IMG/VR virus record: IMGVR_UViG_3300029258_004545 | Coordinates: 1-41,136 of that record | Direction: 5' to 3' (one strand) | DNA: 41,136 bases | DNA from: a virus | Part shown: positions 6,786 to 15,077 of the stretch, piece after piece | Layout of the letters: each line of letters opens with the position of its first letter | Numbering within the stretch: position 1 is the stretch's first letter | The notes under the pieces: model-generated | The model's database searches: none | Told to the model about the DNA's origin: nothing | The model's input: the letters and a program-made list of their open reading frames with translations, nothing else | Position numbers and translations under genes: made by a program

Positions 6786-8870
6786 TTATCGCTTCTCCCG
6801 CTGCAATTCCGAAAGCTTGATTCGCTTCCGCTTCACTCGCTTCCCTACGGCGCTCGTTTCCTTCAGCGAAGCCCCCTGGATCGAGGCACCCACCGCGCAG
6901 CCTACCAGGCAGTCGAGCCAGTGATTATCCGGCTTCTCGGCCCGCGGCTTCCATTCGTCAACCGTACGGCCGCGGCCCTCGGTCCGGACCCGGTACTCGG
7001 CCGTGATGTGCTCGGCAAACAGCCGATGGGCCTCCGGCTTGGCTCCGAACAACGAAAGGCAGCCCCGGTCCCCCATGGCGATGGCCAGGCGGGTGTGGCA
7101 AAAAGACTTCCAATAGTTGGTGTCGAAAACAACATGGCGGATTGAACGCTTACCCTGCACGTTGGGAATTCGCCAGTTGTGGCCCACACGGTCGCCACGT
7201 TTGCGCTTGTATTCGGACATGGGAACACTGCTGGCACCTATGAAGCGGCCGTGGCTGGGTATCACGACGGCAGAATGGGTGCTCTGACGGCAGAACTGAT
7301 AGACCACTTCTGTCATCGGGCCCCAGTTCGCGTCGATCAGGCAGCGATCGATCCGCATCATGGCCCCGTCGTCACGCTTCCACTCGCGGGCCAGAATGGG
7401 GTTCGTGAGGGCCTCCAGCCCGGCGTAGATCGAGCCCTCCAACCCGGCGCCGTCGGCCGCGGTGGCCAGTGTGTTGCGAACGTCGCGCAGGGTGAAGTAG
7501 GTTTTCCGCTGCTTCGGGTACGCGCCGTAATCAACCACATAGCCGGTGAAATCATCCTCCCAAGCGGCCACGGTGTAATACAAGAGGTTTTGGTGTACGT
7601 CGACGAACATCGTTAGGTGGTTGCAGCCGATCGGAATCACGCCACGCGGCAGCCGGTTGATCTTCATCGCCACCTGATCGGCGGTGAGCTCCTCTTCGTC
7701 GAGCGTGTCTTCTGGCAGCGGTTCGTTCTGATATTCGGCGAAAAAGGCCGCCTCATCTCGCAACCGCAGGTTTATCGCGTGCTGGATGGCCGAGAGTTCG
7801 TCCTCGTTATGACGCTCCGGCCACGCGATCCGGGCGCCCTCATCCATCGCCGTCCGATTCTCGCGATAGAACGCAGTCGCCTCCGAACCGTCGCTGTCAT
7901 TGCGTAGCGAGTCACTACGAATCGTGGCGTAGCGGTCCCAAAGTTTTTCATTGCTGGGGAACGAATAGACCATCTTGGTCCGTTTGCCCTGCCATTCCGG
8001 ATGTTTTTCGCGGTTGAGTAAGCGATCAGCCATATCATCCGGCCGGATCACAGTACACGTCATCAGCCCGGCGATCTTCTTACCTGGGCCGGCCATACCC
8101 AGGACGTCGCCGGACAGGGTTGCTTCACGGCGTTGTGTCTGTGTGCGCGACCAGGCTGATTCGGTTGTCTGCGGGTCATCGATCAAAACCAACTGGGGGC
8201 GAACTACCTGGCCGTCTGCTCGGGCATGCAACTGGCCGCGGATGTCGCCACCCTTCATGCCGCTACACGAGATCACCACGCCGGAGGTCTTAAATAGTTC
8301 CAGGGTCTTTGGGTCCCGCATCGTAGGTAGTACGATCTTGTCCGCCACCCATTCGATGCGTGTCGGCTCTCCGTTGGATTTCTGCCCCTTCTGCCGGTTG
8401 GTGATGCGTTCAAGGCACCTGATCGGAAAACAAGCCTCGGGAAAATCGTCCGCCAAAAGAACATTCGTTTCGAGCCACGTTTTGATGTTCTCTAGGAGGT
8501 CTTTGGCCCGGTCGGCGCTGGCGGCAACCAGCGTGACGAAGGGGGTTGCTCCGATCAGGGCCGACCACAGAACGGCCGTCTGACACAGGACCGTCTTGCC
8601 GCTTCCGCGAGGCATGGCCATCGCGAACAACCCACCCGTACGTACCGCCCGTTCGATCTTGGCGATGACCTTCAAATGGTCCTCAGACCAGGGTAGGTAG
8701 AACACTTCGCTGAAGTAGGTCTCGCAAAACATGCGAAACGATCCAACCGCCGCCGCACGCCGTACGGAATCCTTGCACTCCGGCGCAGTGCCAATATCTT
8801 GTCCAGTTTTGACAACTGCCGCATTCCGCTCAGCTTGTCGTCGCTTTCGTTCTGGGTAGTCTTGTGGCAT
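6786..8870 (-). CDS. terL: Terminase large subunit (GpA-like)
   Basis: The DNA-packaging motor. Walker A is PRGSGKT at residues 87-93, Walker B is LVLIDDP, and the C-terminal nuclease domain shows acidic clusters FVDVHQN, LIDANWG and DNHWLDCLVG. With the start used here (ATG at 8870, beginning MPQDYPERKRR) it has 694 aa. A start at 8993 would add 41 residues of Pro/Gly-rich sequence that looks non-coding and overlaps palindromic DNA, so I prefer 8870, although its ribosome-binding site is weak. The length fits the GpA-type large terminases. No small subunit was recognised nearby; packaging specificity may lie in this protein or in an unrecognised gene. Confidence 0.9.
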   Translation of the reverse strand: MPQDYPERKRRQAERNAAVVKTGQDIGTAPECKDSVRRAAAVGSFRMFCETYFSEVFYLPWSEDHLKVIAKIERAVRTGGLFAMAMPRGSGKTVLCQTAVLWSALIGATPFVTLVAASADRAKDLLENIKTWLETNVLLADDFPEACFPIRCLERITNRQKGQKSNGEPTRIEWVADKIVLPTMRDPKTLELFKTSGVVISCSGMKGGDIRGQLHARADGQVVRPQLVLIDDPQTTESAWSRTQTQRREATLSGDVLGMAGPGKKIAGLMTCTVIRPDDMADRLLNREKHPEWQGKRTKMVYSFPSNEKLWDRYATIRSDSLRNDSDGSEATAFYRENRTAMDEGARIAWPERHNEDELSAIQHAINLRLRDEAAFFAEYQNEPLPEDTLDEEELTADQVAMKINRLPRGVIPIGCNHLTMFVDVHQNLLYYTVAAWEDDFTGYVVDYGAYPKQRKTYFTLRDVRNTLATAADGAGLEGSIYAGLEALTNPILAREWKRDDGAMMRIDRCLIDANWGPMTEVVYQFCRQSTHSAVVIPSHGRFIGASSVPMSEYKRKRGDRVGHNWRIPNVQGKRSIRHVVFDTNYWKSFCHTRLAIAMGDRGCLSLFGAKPEAHRLFAEHITAEYRVRTEGRGRTVDEWKPRAEKPDNHWLDCLVGCAVGASIQGASLKETSAVGKRVKRKRIKLSELQREKR

Positions 8871-9224
8871 GCAACAAACTCTGTATGGTTTTGTGACTGT
8901 TCCCACGGCTAGGGGGCGGCTTCCATCGGCCGGGAAGGACCCACCCAACGGGTGGTGTGATCCCCCGTTCGGGTCCCTGCTAGTGGGTGGCAACTAACTT
9001 CTTTCACCAAACTTCCTTCACCCCCCTCACTTACACGCGGAAACGCCAAAAATTTCCCCCGCGCGACCCCCGGTGAAAGATTAAGTATTTCTCTCTCTTT
9101 TCTTTATATGTATAGGGACTTATGCAATTTTTTGGGGGGTGAAAAAAGGGGTGAAGGAAGGTGAAAGAAGCTTACCTGCGATGTAGCCAGCACCCACCAT
9201 AAGAGCCCCTTCTTTCACCTTCTT
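8871..9224. other. Gene-free interval between terminase and primase genes
   Basis: No convincing reading frame. The right half has palindromic GC-rich DNA around 8937-8955 (CCACCCAACGGGTGGTG). The centre (about 9078-9135) is AT-rich, with runs of TTTCTCTCTC and TATATGTATA. On both sides lie copies of an 11-bp repeat described at 8998-9240. This layout fits a replication origin or a complex promoter for the packaging genes. Confidence 0.6.
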
Positions 9225-9240
9225 TCAACCTTCCTTCACC
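8998..9240. repeat. Cluster of CTTYYTTCACC repeats flanking AT-rich DNA (candidate origin)
   Basis: Copies of CTTCTTTCACC or CTTCCTTCACC are at 8998-9008, 9012-9022, 9209-9219, 9219-9229 (one mismatch) and 9230-9240. Inverted copies are at 9150-9160 and 9160-9170, with weaker ones at 9072-9080 and 9139-9148. Spacing of the tandem copies is 10-14 bp, close to one helical turn. About 60 bp of AT-rich DNA lies between the two halves. The last copy also encodes the final residues VKEG of the primase. Iterons beside a primase gene suggest an origin of replication; a regulator array is the alternative. Confidence 0.55.
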
Positions 9241-11465
9241 CGGCACAAACGATACACCGTTCTCGTTCGCCCCTTGGTCGCCTTGACGTCAGGCTCGATA
9301 TCATTCTGCTGCATCAGCGTTTCCACGATCTGCTGAAAGTCTCTCGCGTTAACTTTCATCCGCTTCATCAACACGCTATGCGGGAGTTCACCACCCGCAC
9401 TACGCAGCTTCTCCAGCACCTTCAAACACTCGGCATGAAACGGATTCTCCGCCACGTGCGAACTGGCCAGGAACAGCATACGGTCGGCCAGGTGCCGGGC
9501 GAATCGTGACGCCCACTCGGCCGCCTCACGATCGATCCGCGGGTTCTCGTGAGCCCGACTGCACGCATAGACCAGCGCCAGCCGGGTGGCGTTCTCACAG
9601 ACGCGAGTCCACAAGATGGCCCGTACCCGATCCCCACCGGCCATGGCGGCGTCGTATTCGTCGTCGGCTTGCGTACCGAGTTCATCCAGCACCGCGAAGC
9701 CCTCGCCCTCGTAGGGCACCACGGCCGGCGTGGGATGCTCATCGCCCAGGTCGGGCTTCCGGCCGGTGGTCGGGTGAACCGGTTCCGGGTTGTAATCCCG
9801 CCACCACTCGGCCACCTCGATCAGGCGTTCCGGCATCGCCCCTACATCTCGCGGACGCTGCTTTCGGCCCCGCTTACCCACGTCGACGATGATCGACCGC
9901 GAGAACAGCCCGTTGGTCAAAAGCTTCGGGCTCATCGCCTGAAAAAAGCACTCCGGCGTAGCGGTCCCGAAGATCACCAGCCCCGGCTGATCGATCTCGC
10001 CGCGAATCTCTTCCCCCTGCCCCTTGGCCCGCGCCTTGGTCCGCATCGCATGCGTTTCATCGGCCTCGGTATAGAGCTGCAACAGCATGGCCAACAGCAT
10101 GCTATGATACGCCTCTTTCGACGAAGAGAGCGAACGAAGCATGTTGTCGACCTCATCGGTCTGGTAAAGCATCTTCCGATGCACGAACATCTCGTCTTCG
10201 AGCCCCTGACCGCTTGCGATCTGGTTACCGACCGCCGCGGCCAGCCCGATCTGACCCAGAATGTGCGAGTTGATCTTGCGCGGATACGCCTTGCCGTGTC
10301 CCGATCCGGCCAGGGCCAGCATGTAGAGGTTCGGGCGCAGGCCGCCTTCCTCGCGGACCTTGCGACTGCACAGATACGATTGCAGGGCCATCGCCCCGCA
10401 GAACGCCAGCGGCACGCTCGGATAGCGGGCACTTTGCCGGCAGAATTCCATCACGTCGCCGACGAACCCGGGCACCCGCATCAAGTCATCGGGAATCGGC
10501 CCCGGATCGTCCGGTCGGTCCGGCTCTTCCGGTTCCGGCTCCGATTTACACAGCCGAAATTGCGATAAATCCACGTCCGGATATTCCTCCGCCGGCGCCG
10601 CCGGAGTATCGCGCAGCCAACCATACGGCCGATCGTGCTCCCGCTTCGCCGCGTCCTCGACCTTGTGTCGCAACTCCCGCTCTGACCACTCCGGCTGACA
10701 GCGCGGGTTATACTCGCTTAGTAACAGGTGAAAGGCCCGATCTGGCTCCAGGCCGAATCCATGCACCAAAGCCGTGGCCGCCGTGTACGTCGCCGGATGT
10801 CCGCCGGAACCGCTGATTGCCGGCGGCAGCGCGGCCAGGTAGGCGATCGCGCGTCGCTCGACGTCTTGTTCTCCCTGTGCCAAAGGCTCGCCACACGGGC
10901 GGACCTCGGCCGCCTGGGGCCGCCTCTCCGGTGGCGACTGCTCACCATGCCGGGCCTTGACCACCGCTTTGGCCAACGCTTCGACACAAGCGGCCAGCAT
11001 CGGACCGGACACGCGGGCCGGCTCGGCGTTCAACACGTCGTACGGTTCGCCCGACGGGTGAATACTCGGCCCCACAACCGTCTGACATCCGGTCCCTCGC
11101 AACTCGACGATCATCGTCTTGTCGACCGGATCGGCGTGCTTCTTCGTCTCCACGTCAGCGAAATACCAGCGATGCGAACCCGGCGCCGACGGCCTTCCGG
11201 TAACCGCCGGCGTAGGCGGCAGAAACTGGTCGGCCAATTCCCGGGCTTCCTCGCAATCAAGATCGACGTCGATCAGTCCGCCGGACGGTTCGCCCAACAA
11301 CAGGCCGATATTGCCGGCGCTGCCAAATAATATCGATAGATCGGCCTCCCTAGGGCGCAGCTTCTGCCAGCCCGGCAACCGCGGCCCCTTCTGGCCCGCC
11401 GGAATCGGGATCGGAACGAGCCCGCGTTTCAGGTAATCTTGAGCAGCTTGAATTCGGTCCGTCAT
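9225..11465 (-). CDS. Primase-polymerase with DUF3987-like helicase domain
   Basis: A 746-aa replication protein. Residues 1-190 form a bifunctional primase-polymerase (archaeo-eukaryotic primase fold): metal-binding DVD at 66-68 in GLIDVDLD, a basic/His motif GSHRWYF at 97-102, and a later GTGCQTVVGPSIHPSG segment. A middle helical linker contains GSGGHPATYTAA and a repeat of charged helices. The C-terminal half resembles DUF3987, with P-loop-like GSGHGKAYPR, then QTDEVDNML and GTATPECFFQA, as in phage replicative helicases. It should start and unwind DNA at the phage origin. The start overlaps the radical SAM stop by 4 bases. Candidate iterons lie directly downstream. Confidence 0.88.
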   Translation of the reverse strand: MTDRIQAAQDYLKRGLVPIPIPAGQKGPRLPGWQKLRPREADLSILFGSAGNIGLLLGEPSGGLIDVDLDCEEARELADQFLPPTPAVTGRPSAPGSHRWYFADVETKKHADPVDKTMIVELRGTGCQTVVGPSIHPSGEPYDVLNAEPARVSGPMLAACVEALAKAVVKARHGEQSPPERRPQAAEVRPCGEPLAQGEQDVERRAIAYLAALPPAISGSGGHPATYTAATALVHGFGLEPDRAFHLLLSEYNPRCQPEWSERELRHKVEDAAKREHDRPYGWLRDTPAAPAEEYPDVDLSQFRLCKSEPEPEEPDRPDDPGPIPDDLMRVPGFVGDVMEFCRQSARYPSVPLAFCGAMALQSYLCSRKVREEGGLRPNLYMLALAGSGHGKAYPRKINSHILGQIGLAAAVGNQIASGQGLEDEMFVHRKMLYQTDEVDNMLRSLSSSKEAYHSMLLAMLLQLYTEADETHAMRTKARAKGQGEEIRGEIDQPGLVIFGTATPECFFQAMSPKLLTNGLFSRSIIVDVGKRGRKQRPRDVGAMPERLIEVAEWWRDYNPEPVHPTTGRKPDLGDEHPTPAVVPYEGEGFAVLDELGTQADDEYDAAMAGGDRVRAILWTRVCENATRLALVYACSRAHENPRIDREAAEWASRFARHLADRMLFLASSHVAENPFHAECLKVLEKLRSAGGELPHSVLMKRMKVNARDFQQIVETLMQQNDIEPDVKATKGRTRTVYRLCRVKEG

Positions 11466-12319
11466 ATCGCCCCTTGTGCCAATGGCCGGCCCGTATGCTG
11501 ATAGTAGTACCGCATCAAATGCCGTTGTCCCTGCTTAGTCCAACCCATCGCTTCTTGCTCCGGAGTCACCGCCCCGTACGTCATCGCATCCAGCGGGTGA
11601 TACCACTGCGGCAGCGCCCGGAGTTTGAACGACTCGACGAACTCGCATCGCGCCCAGTCGGCCTCCGGTCCGCCGGAAAGGCCGCAGAGAACGTAGGTAC
11701 GGATTCGCTTCTTTGCGATGCCGGCGGTTCGCAATCGATCGACCGCCGTGGTCCAGGCCTCCCGGTCGGCATCCGAGTCGAGTGACAGCCGGACCATCGG
11801 TACCGTGATTCGCGCGATCTGTTCGGCGTGCCAAGGCGTCAACAGCCTGGCGTCGAGACCCTGATTGAAGTCGCACCATTGCCAGTGTACGAGCCGATCG
11901 ATTACGATCTTGAAGTGTGCCACATTGGCCGCCAGCAGGTTGTTATCGCAAATGACCGGCAAATTGGGCCAATCGTCCAACTCTCGAAACTCGCCCTCGA
12001 TCTTTCGCCGGCCGATCCCGCAGAACTTGCACCGCCGCGGACACCCGACCGTTGTCCGCGTCGCCATCGGGTTGACGCGCTGCAGGACGCCCTTCGCATA
12101 GTCGCCGATCTTCACATTCGGCACGCCATCGAAGAACCACGGCATCAACCGCACCGCCGGTCCGCCGACAATCCAGCGTTTGGCGAACAGATCGCCTTGC
12201 AGCACGTACTCACGAGCCTTCGGCAGCAACCACGTGAACGGCACGGATAGATAACCGGTCCGGCCGCTCTGCCAAATAGTCAAGTCTTTCGGCCATACGG
12301 TTCGCGTCGGAGCTCGCAT
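11462..12319 (-). CDS. Radical SAM protein
   Basis: A 285-aa protein with a radical SAM cluster motif of the CX3CX2C type: C93, C97 and C100 in GCPRRCKFCGIG, which would hold the [4Fe-4S] that splits S-adenosylmethionine. Later segments ICDNNLLA, DFNQGLDARLL and VRLSLDSD fit the strands of a partial TIM barrel. There is no recognisable accessory cluster domain. It lies directly after the C5-methyltransferase and before the primase in the same operon. The substrate is unknown. Its position beside two DNA methyltransferases makes a role in modifying bases or nucleotides an attractive but unproven idea. Confidence 0.85.
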   Translation of the reverse strand: MRAPTRTVWPKDLTIWQSGRTGYLSVPFTWLLPKAREYVLQGDLFAKRWIVGGPAVRLMPWFFDGVPNVKIGDYAKGVLQRVNPMATRTTVGCPRRCKFCGIGRRKIEGEFRELDDWPNLPVICDNNLLAANVAHFKIVIDRLVHWQWCDFNQGLDARLLTPWHAEQIARITVPMVRLSLDSDADREAWTTAVDRLRTAGIAKKRIRTYVLCGLSGGPEADWARCEFVESFKLRALPQWYHPLDAMTYGAVTPEQEAMGWTKQGQRHLMRYYYQHTGRPLAQGAI

Positions 12320-13393
12320 TTATGATTCTTTCGCGTTCTTTGAGTTCTCTTGCGGTGGATTCAGTTCACCCCACAACTCCCGGAACGCGATCGCCGCGCA
12401 CTCGGCAACGACTCCGTTTCCGCCGAGTCGCAACAGATCAACTCGCGAGGCTCCAGCCAGCCCATCAGCCAGAATTGGAACCGGGGATTCAGCCGCAAGT
12501 TCGGCGGGGAGGGCGGGCAGCAAGTCCCATCGTCCGGCCCGCAAGACTTCGGCCCAGGCGTCTCGGTCGTCAGGGCCCGGTGCAAAAGCCGGCAGAGTTC
12601 GGCGGGGTCCCACTGCTTGCTCGCAGTCGCCAAGCTCGGATTCCCGCCCGCATAACACTTCGGCGCCTTGGTTCCGTCCGTTGCCGCGGTCGTCGGCCAT
12701 TGGCGAGTTGCCATATCGAGTGGTATGCTGCCTGTGCGAAAATTTCTCTGCTTCCGGCCACCCGAGGGAGTCATAGCCGTCGGCCATCGAGACGCCGTCA
12801 GTTGCAGGGGCGTCCCGCCTTGCGCGAACTTCTGTTTCCGGCCACCCGTATCCGTTGTTGCGGTCGGCCAACACGAACACCCGTTGCCGCTTGTGACTGG
12901 CGCCCGCTTCGGCAGCCGCGAAACAACCCCACGCCGCATCGTACCCCGCTTCGGCCAGGTCCCCGAGAATGATTCCGAGTCCTCCCCGGGAAACAAGGGG
13001 AGGCACGTTTTCCAGGAAGACGATCGCCGGTCGAACCTGGCGAACGATGCGTGCGATATGGGGCCACAGCCACCGGGCGTCGGCGGCTCCGAGTCCTTTT
13101 CCGGCGGCGCTCCAGGGCTGGCAATTAAAGCCGGCCGTAAGGACGCAAGCGTATCGTCGAGCCATTTTCCGTAGCGATTCGAGCACTCGCCCTGGAATCC
13201 GCGTGACATCGCTATACACAGGCGCGTCATCCAGCCGCCCCCGGCGAATCGCTTCGCCCAGGTACGCGGCTGCGAATGCTTCCCTCTCCACGTACAGAAC
13301 CGGGCGAACCGCGTCAGGCGCGACCGCTTGCGCCACGCCCCTTTCGAGCGCGCCCGAGCCCGCGAACAGTGAGATGCAGGGAAGTACAGCCAC
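12320..13393 (-). CDS. DNA (cytosine-5)-methyltransferase
   Basis: A 357-aa C5-methyltransferase that transfers methyl from SAM to cytosine. Motif I is PCISLFAGSGALERG (residues 5-19). The catalytic loop is FNCQPWSAAGKG, with C91 as nucleophile; the usual PCQ is NCQ here. Motif VI is ENVPPL, with E128. The middle (about 200-290) is a variable target-recognition region, and the C-terminal GGNGVV fits motif X. I chose the GTG at 13393, which overlaps the region of the upstream stop and follows AGAGGAAAC; the longer frame has no motif support. The last 12 codons (PPQENSKNAKES) come from a dispersed repeat. It probably protects phage DNA from restriction. Confidence 0.88.
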   Translation of the reverse strand: MAVLPCISLFAGSGALERGVAQAVAPDAVRPVLYVEREAFAAAYLGEAIRRGRLDDAPVYSDVTRIPGRVLESLRKMARRYACVLTAGFNCQPWSAAGKGLGAADARWLWPHIARIVRQVRPAIVFLENVPPLVSRGGLGIILGDLAEAGYDAAWGCFAAAEAGASHKRQRVFVLADRNNGYGWPETEVRARRDAPATDGVSMADGYDSLGWPEAEKFSHRQHTTRYGNSPMADDRGNGRNQGAEVLCGRESELGDCEQAVGPRRTLPAFAPGPDDRDAWAEVLRAGRWDLLPALPAELAAESPVPILADGLAGASRVDLLRLGGNGVVAECAAIAFRELWGELNPPQENSKNAKES

Positions 13394-13394
13394 A

Positions 13395-13928
13395 TCAGGT
13401 TTCCTCTGGCAATCGGTTCCCGCAGAAGGGGCACTGCGGCTCTTGTGCGTAATCGGGATGGTACTGCAAGGAAAAATGACGCCCGCAGGAACCGCAATCG
13501 AAGGCCTTTCTTTCCCATTCCGGAACGCCTTCCGACACCGGGGCCGGCACATCGCAAGCCGCTTCCGCCGGTACGAGGTCCGCCTGATACGTCGGCATAT
13601 CGTCCAACTCAGCCGGCAGCACGCCGCGGCGGATCATCTCTTCGTAGTGAATGATGGCCATGGCGTTGAAGATCACGGCCGCCAGGTGATCTTCCGACCG
13701 GTCGCCCTGGTGATACTGCATCACGTGCCGGCGGAGAGAGGCGAAACACCGGCTGGCCGGGATACCCTGTTCCCAGTTGCGTTCGGAATACTTCACCGCT
13801 CCCGCGCGAAGCCATTCCCCTACCCGCTCTTCAGCAAACGGCGAGAAGAGGTCCGGCCGCGGCTTTTCCTCGGCCGCATCGCGGACGGCGCCGGTTGCGA
13901 ACGATTGACGTTTCCCACTGTCGTGCAT
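13395..13928 (-). CDS. DUF5664 (dATP/dGTP diphosphohydrolase N-terminal-like) protein with zinc ribbon
   Basis: A 177-aa protein. Residues about 5-95 match the DUF5664 pattern: KRQSFATGAVRD, KPRPDLFSPF, GAVKYSERNWEQGIP, then RRHVMQYHQGDRSEDHL and AIIHYEE. This is an all-alpha fold related to MazG-type nucleotide pyrophosphatases and annotated as dATP/dGTP diphosphohydrolase-like. The acidic residues in SEDHL and HYEE may bind metal. The C-terminus carries a zinc ribbon, CGSCG and CPFCG. It may adjust the nucleotide pool during replication. The gene is next to the C5-methyltransferase (1-base gap) and is preceded by a 90-bp gap holding a hairpin repeat. Confidence 0.8.
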   Translation of the reverse strand: MHDSGKRQSFATGAVRDAAEEKPRPDLFSPFAEERVGEWLRAGAVKYSERNWEQGIPASRCFASLRRHVMQYHQGDRSEDHLAAVIFNAMAIIHYEEMIRRGVLPAELDDMPTYQADLVPAEAACDVPAPVSEGVPEWERKAFDCGSCGRHFSLQYHPDYAQEPQCPFCGNRLPEET

Positions 13929-13955
13929 ATTGGTCTTCCTTTCTCATTGGAATCC

Positions 13956-14006
13956 ACCGCGAAAGAGCGAGAAGAAGCTACCTTCTTTTTTGTGTTCCTT
14001 CGCGGT
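13956..14006. repeat. Inverted pair of dispersed host-type repeats (long hairpin)
   Basis: ACCGCGAAAGAGCGAGAAGAAG and its approximate inverse CTTCTTTTTTGTGTTCCTTCGCGGT face each other across CTAC, giving an imperfect stem of about 22 bp. Related single copies end at about 12362 and 34336. The sequence type (GCGAAGGAACGCGAAG) is common as a dispersed intergenic repeat in Planctomycetes and some other bacteria. On the minus transcript it follows the methyltransferase gene and could act as a terminator. Confidence 0.6.
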
Positions 14007-14018
14007 AAATTATCTTCT

Positions 14019-15077
14019 TCATACCCTCACCCAAATCACTTCTTCCCAGTCGATCCGCCTCGGGTCATCGGCCGACAGCTTGGCTTCGTGCAACCGGCGA
14101 AAGAACGATTTCCGTTCGGTGGTCGTGACGATCGGCTCCCCGCCGAACAGGCTCGGATGTTCTTCGCGCTTGACCAGCCAACAGCGGGTTCGGTTGAAGA
14201 CGTCGAAGCCGATGGAATCCAGAAGTTGGCACGTCAAGTCGCAAAGGGGCACGCGCCGCTTGTTCTTGACGTAATCCTTCACAACGATCGCGGCCACTCC
14301 GTACGGCTTTACCGCCAAGTGCAGTTGCCAATACACCGTCTCCATCGCTGTCCAGTAGGTTTCGCCGGAAGTGTTTCCGACTTGGCCGGTAGTCGTGCCG
14401 TAACTCTGCTTAAGATTCCTCATGCGACGATGGTAACCGTCGGGATTTTGTGTATCTGGCCCGCCGGCGTTAAGCGAAGACTCGTACGGTGGGCTCGTTA
14501 CCGCGGCATCCAACTTGCCTTCCTTCATCGCCCCGATCTGGCCTTCACCCACGCCGTACCCGCCGTGACGTTGCGACTGGCCGAGCGATCCGCCGGCCGT
14601 TTTCCGCTTATTGCGACTTTGCTTGGCCGTTTCGGTTTCCTTGTGTTTTCCCTTCACCGATTCGGCATACGGCGGACTGCACACGACCGCATCGCATCCG
14701 CTGACAAGCCGCGAGAACTCGCGAGAATCGCCTTGCAGGATCATCGGCAGCGGATCGCCGGCCGCCTTCCACATCGGACGATGCTTCGCGAAGTTGCGGC
14801 GGGCCAACTCGACGAAGTGGTTTTCCAACTCGACGCCAACCCAGCGCAGGCCACGCGATGCCGCGACGATCCCGCCGGTCCCGACCCCGCCGAACGGATC
14901 GCCGATCGTGTTGCCCGGCTTCCAGTATCCCTGTTGGAGGCCGCAATCGATGATCCGCTCGATCTGCCCGCGGGCGAACTTCGCCGGGTGTGCGAACGCT
15001 TCGGGCGTAATCACACCCTTCCAACTGTCTTCGTAACAGTTGTGCCAATCGGTTGTTTCTGTCGTGCAGATCATCAC
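14019..15077 (-). CDS. DNA methyltransferase, N4-cytosine or N6-adenine type
   Basis: A 352-aa amino-methyltransferase. The SAM-binding motif I is DPFGGVGTGG (residues 60-69), followed by motif II-like GVELEN. The catalytic motif IV is CSPPY at 133-137. A second TSPPY is present at 194-198, so either two related domains share the chain or one is vestigial. SPPY is typical of m4C enzymes and also occurs in some m6A enzymes. The gene begins ATGATG and overlaps the phosphoesterase stop by 4 bases. It probably protects phage DNA from host restriction; the recognition sequence is unknown. Confidence 0.88.
   Translation of the reverse strand: MMICTTETTDWHNCYEDSWKGVITPEAFAHPAKFARGQIERIIDCGLQQGYWKPGNTIGDPFGGVGTGGIVAASRGLRWVGVELENHFVELARRNFAKHRPMWKAAGDPLPMILQGDSREFSRLVSGCDAVVCSPPYAESVKGKHKETETAKQSRNKRKTAGGSLGQSQRHGGYGVGEGQIGAMKEGKLDAAVTSPPYESSLNAGGPDTQNPDGYHRRMRNLKQSYGTTTGQVGNTSGETYWTAMETVYWQLHLAVKPYGVAAIVVKDYVKNKRRVPLCDLTCQLLDSIGFDVFNRTRCWLVKREEHPSLFGGEPIVTTTERKSFFRRLHEAKLSADDPRRIDWEEVIWVRV

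Noticed and set aside
8871-8993. A longer N-terminus for the large terminase
   Set aside because: The added residues are Pro/Gly-rich, cover palindromic DNA, and have no family support. The start at 8870 is preferred, though not certain.
9549-10568. A 339-aa plus-strand frame
   Set aside because: Antisense to the primase-polymerase gene; a shadow of its codon bias.
12361-13557. A 398-aa minus-strand frame overlapping the C5-methyltransferase
   Set aside because: It shares the strand but is out of phase with the frame that carries the SLFAGSG, NCQPWS and ENVPP motifs.
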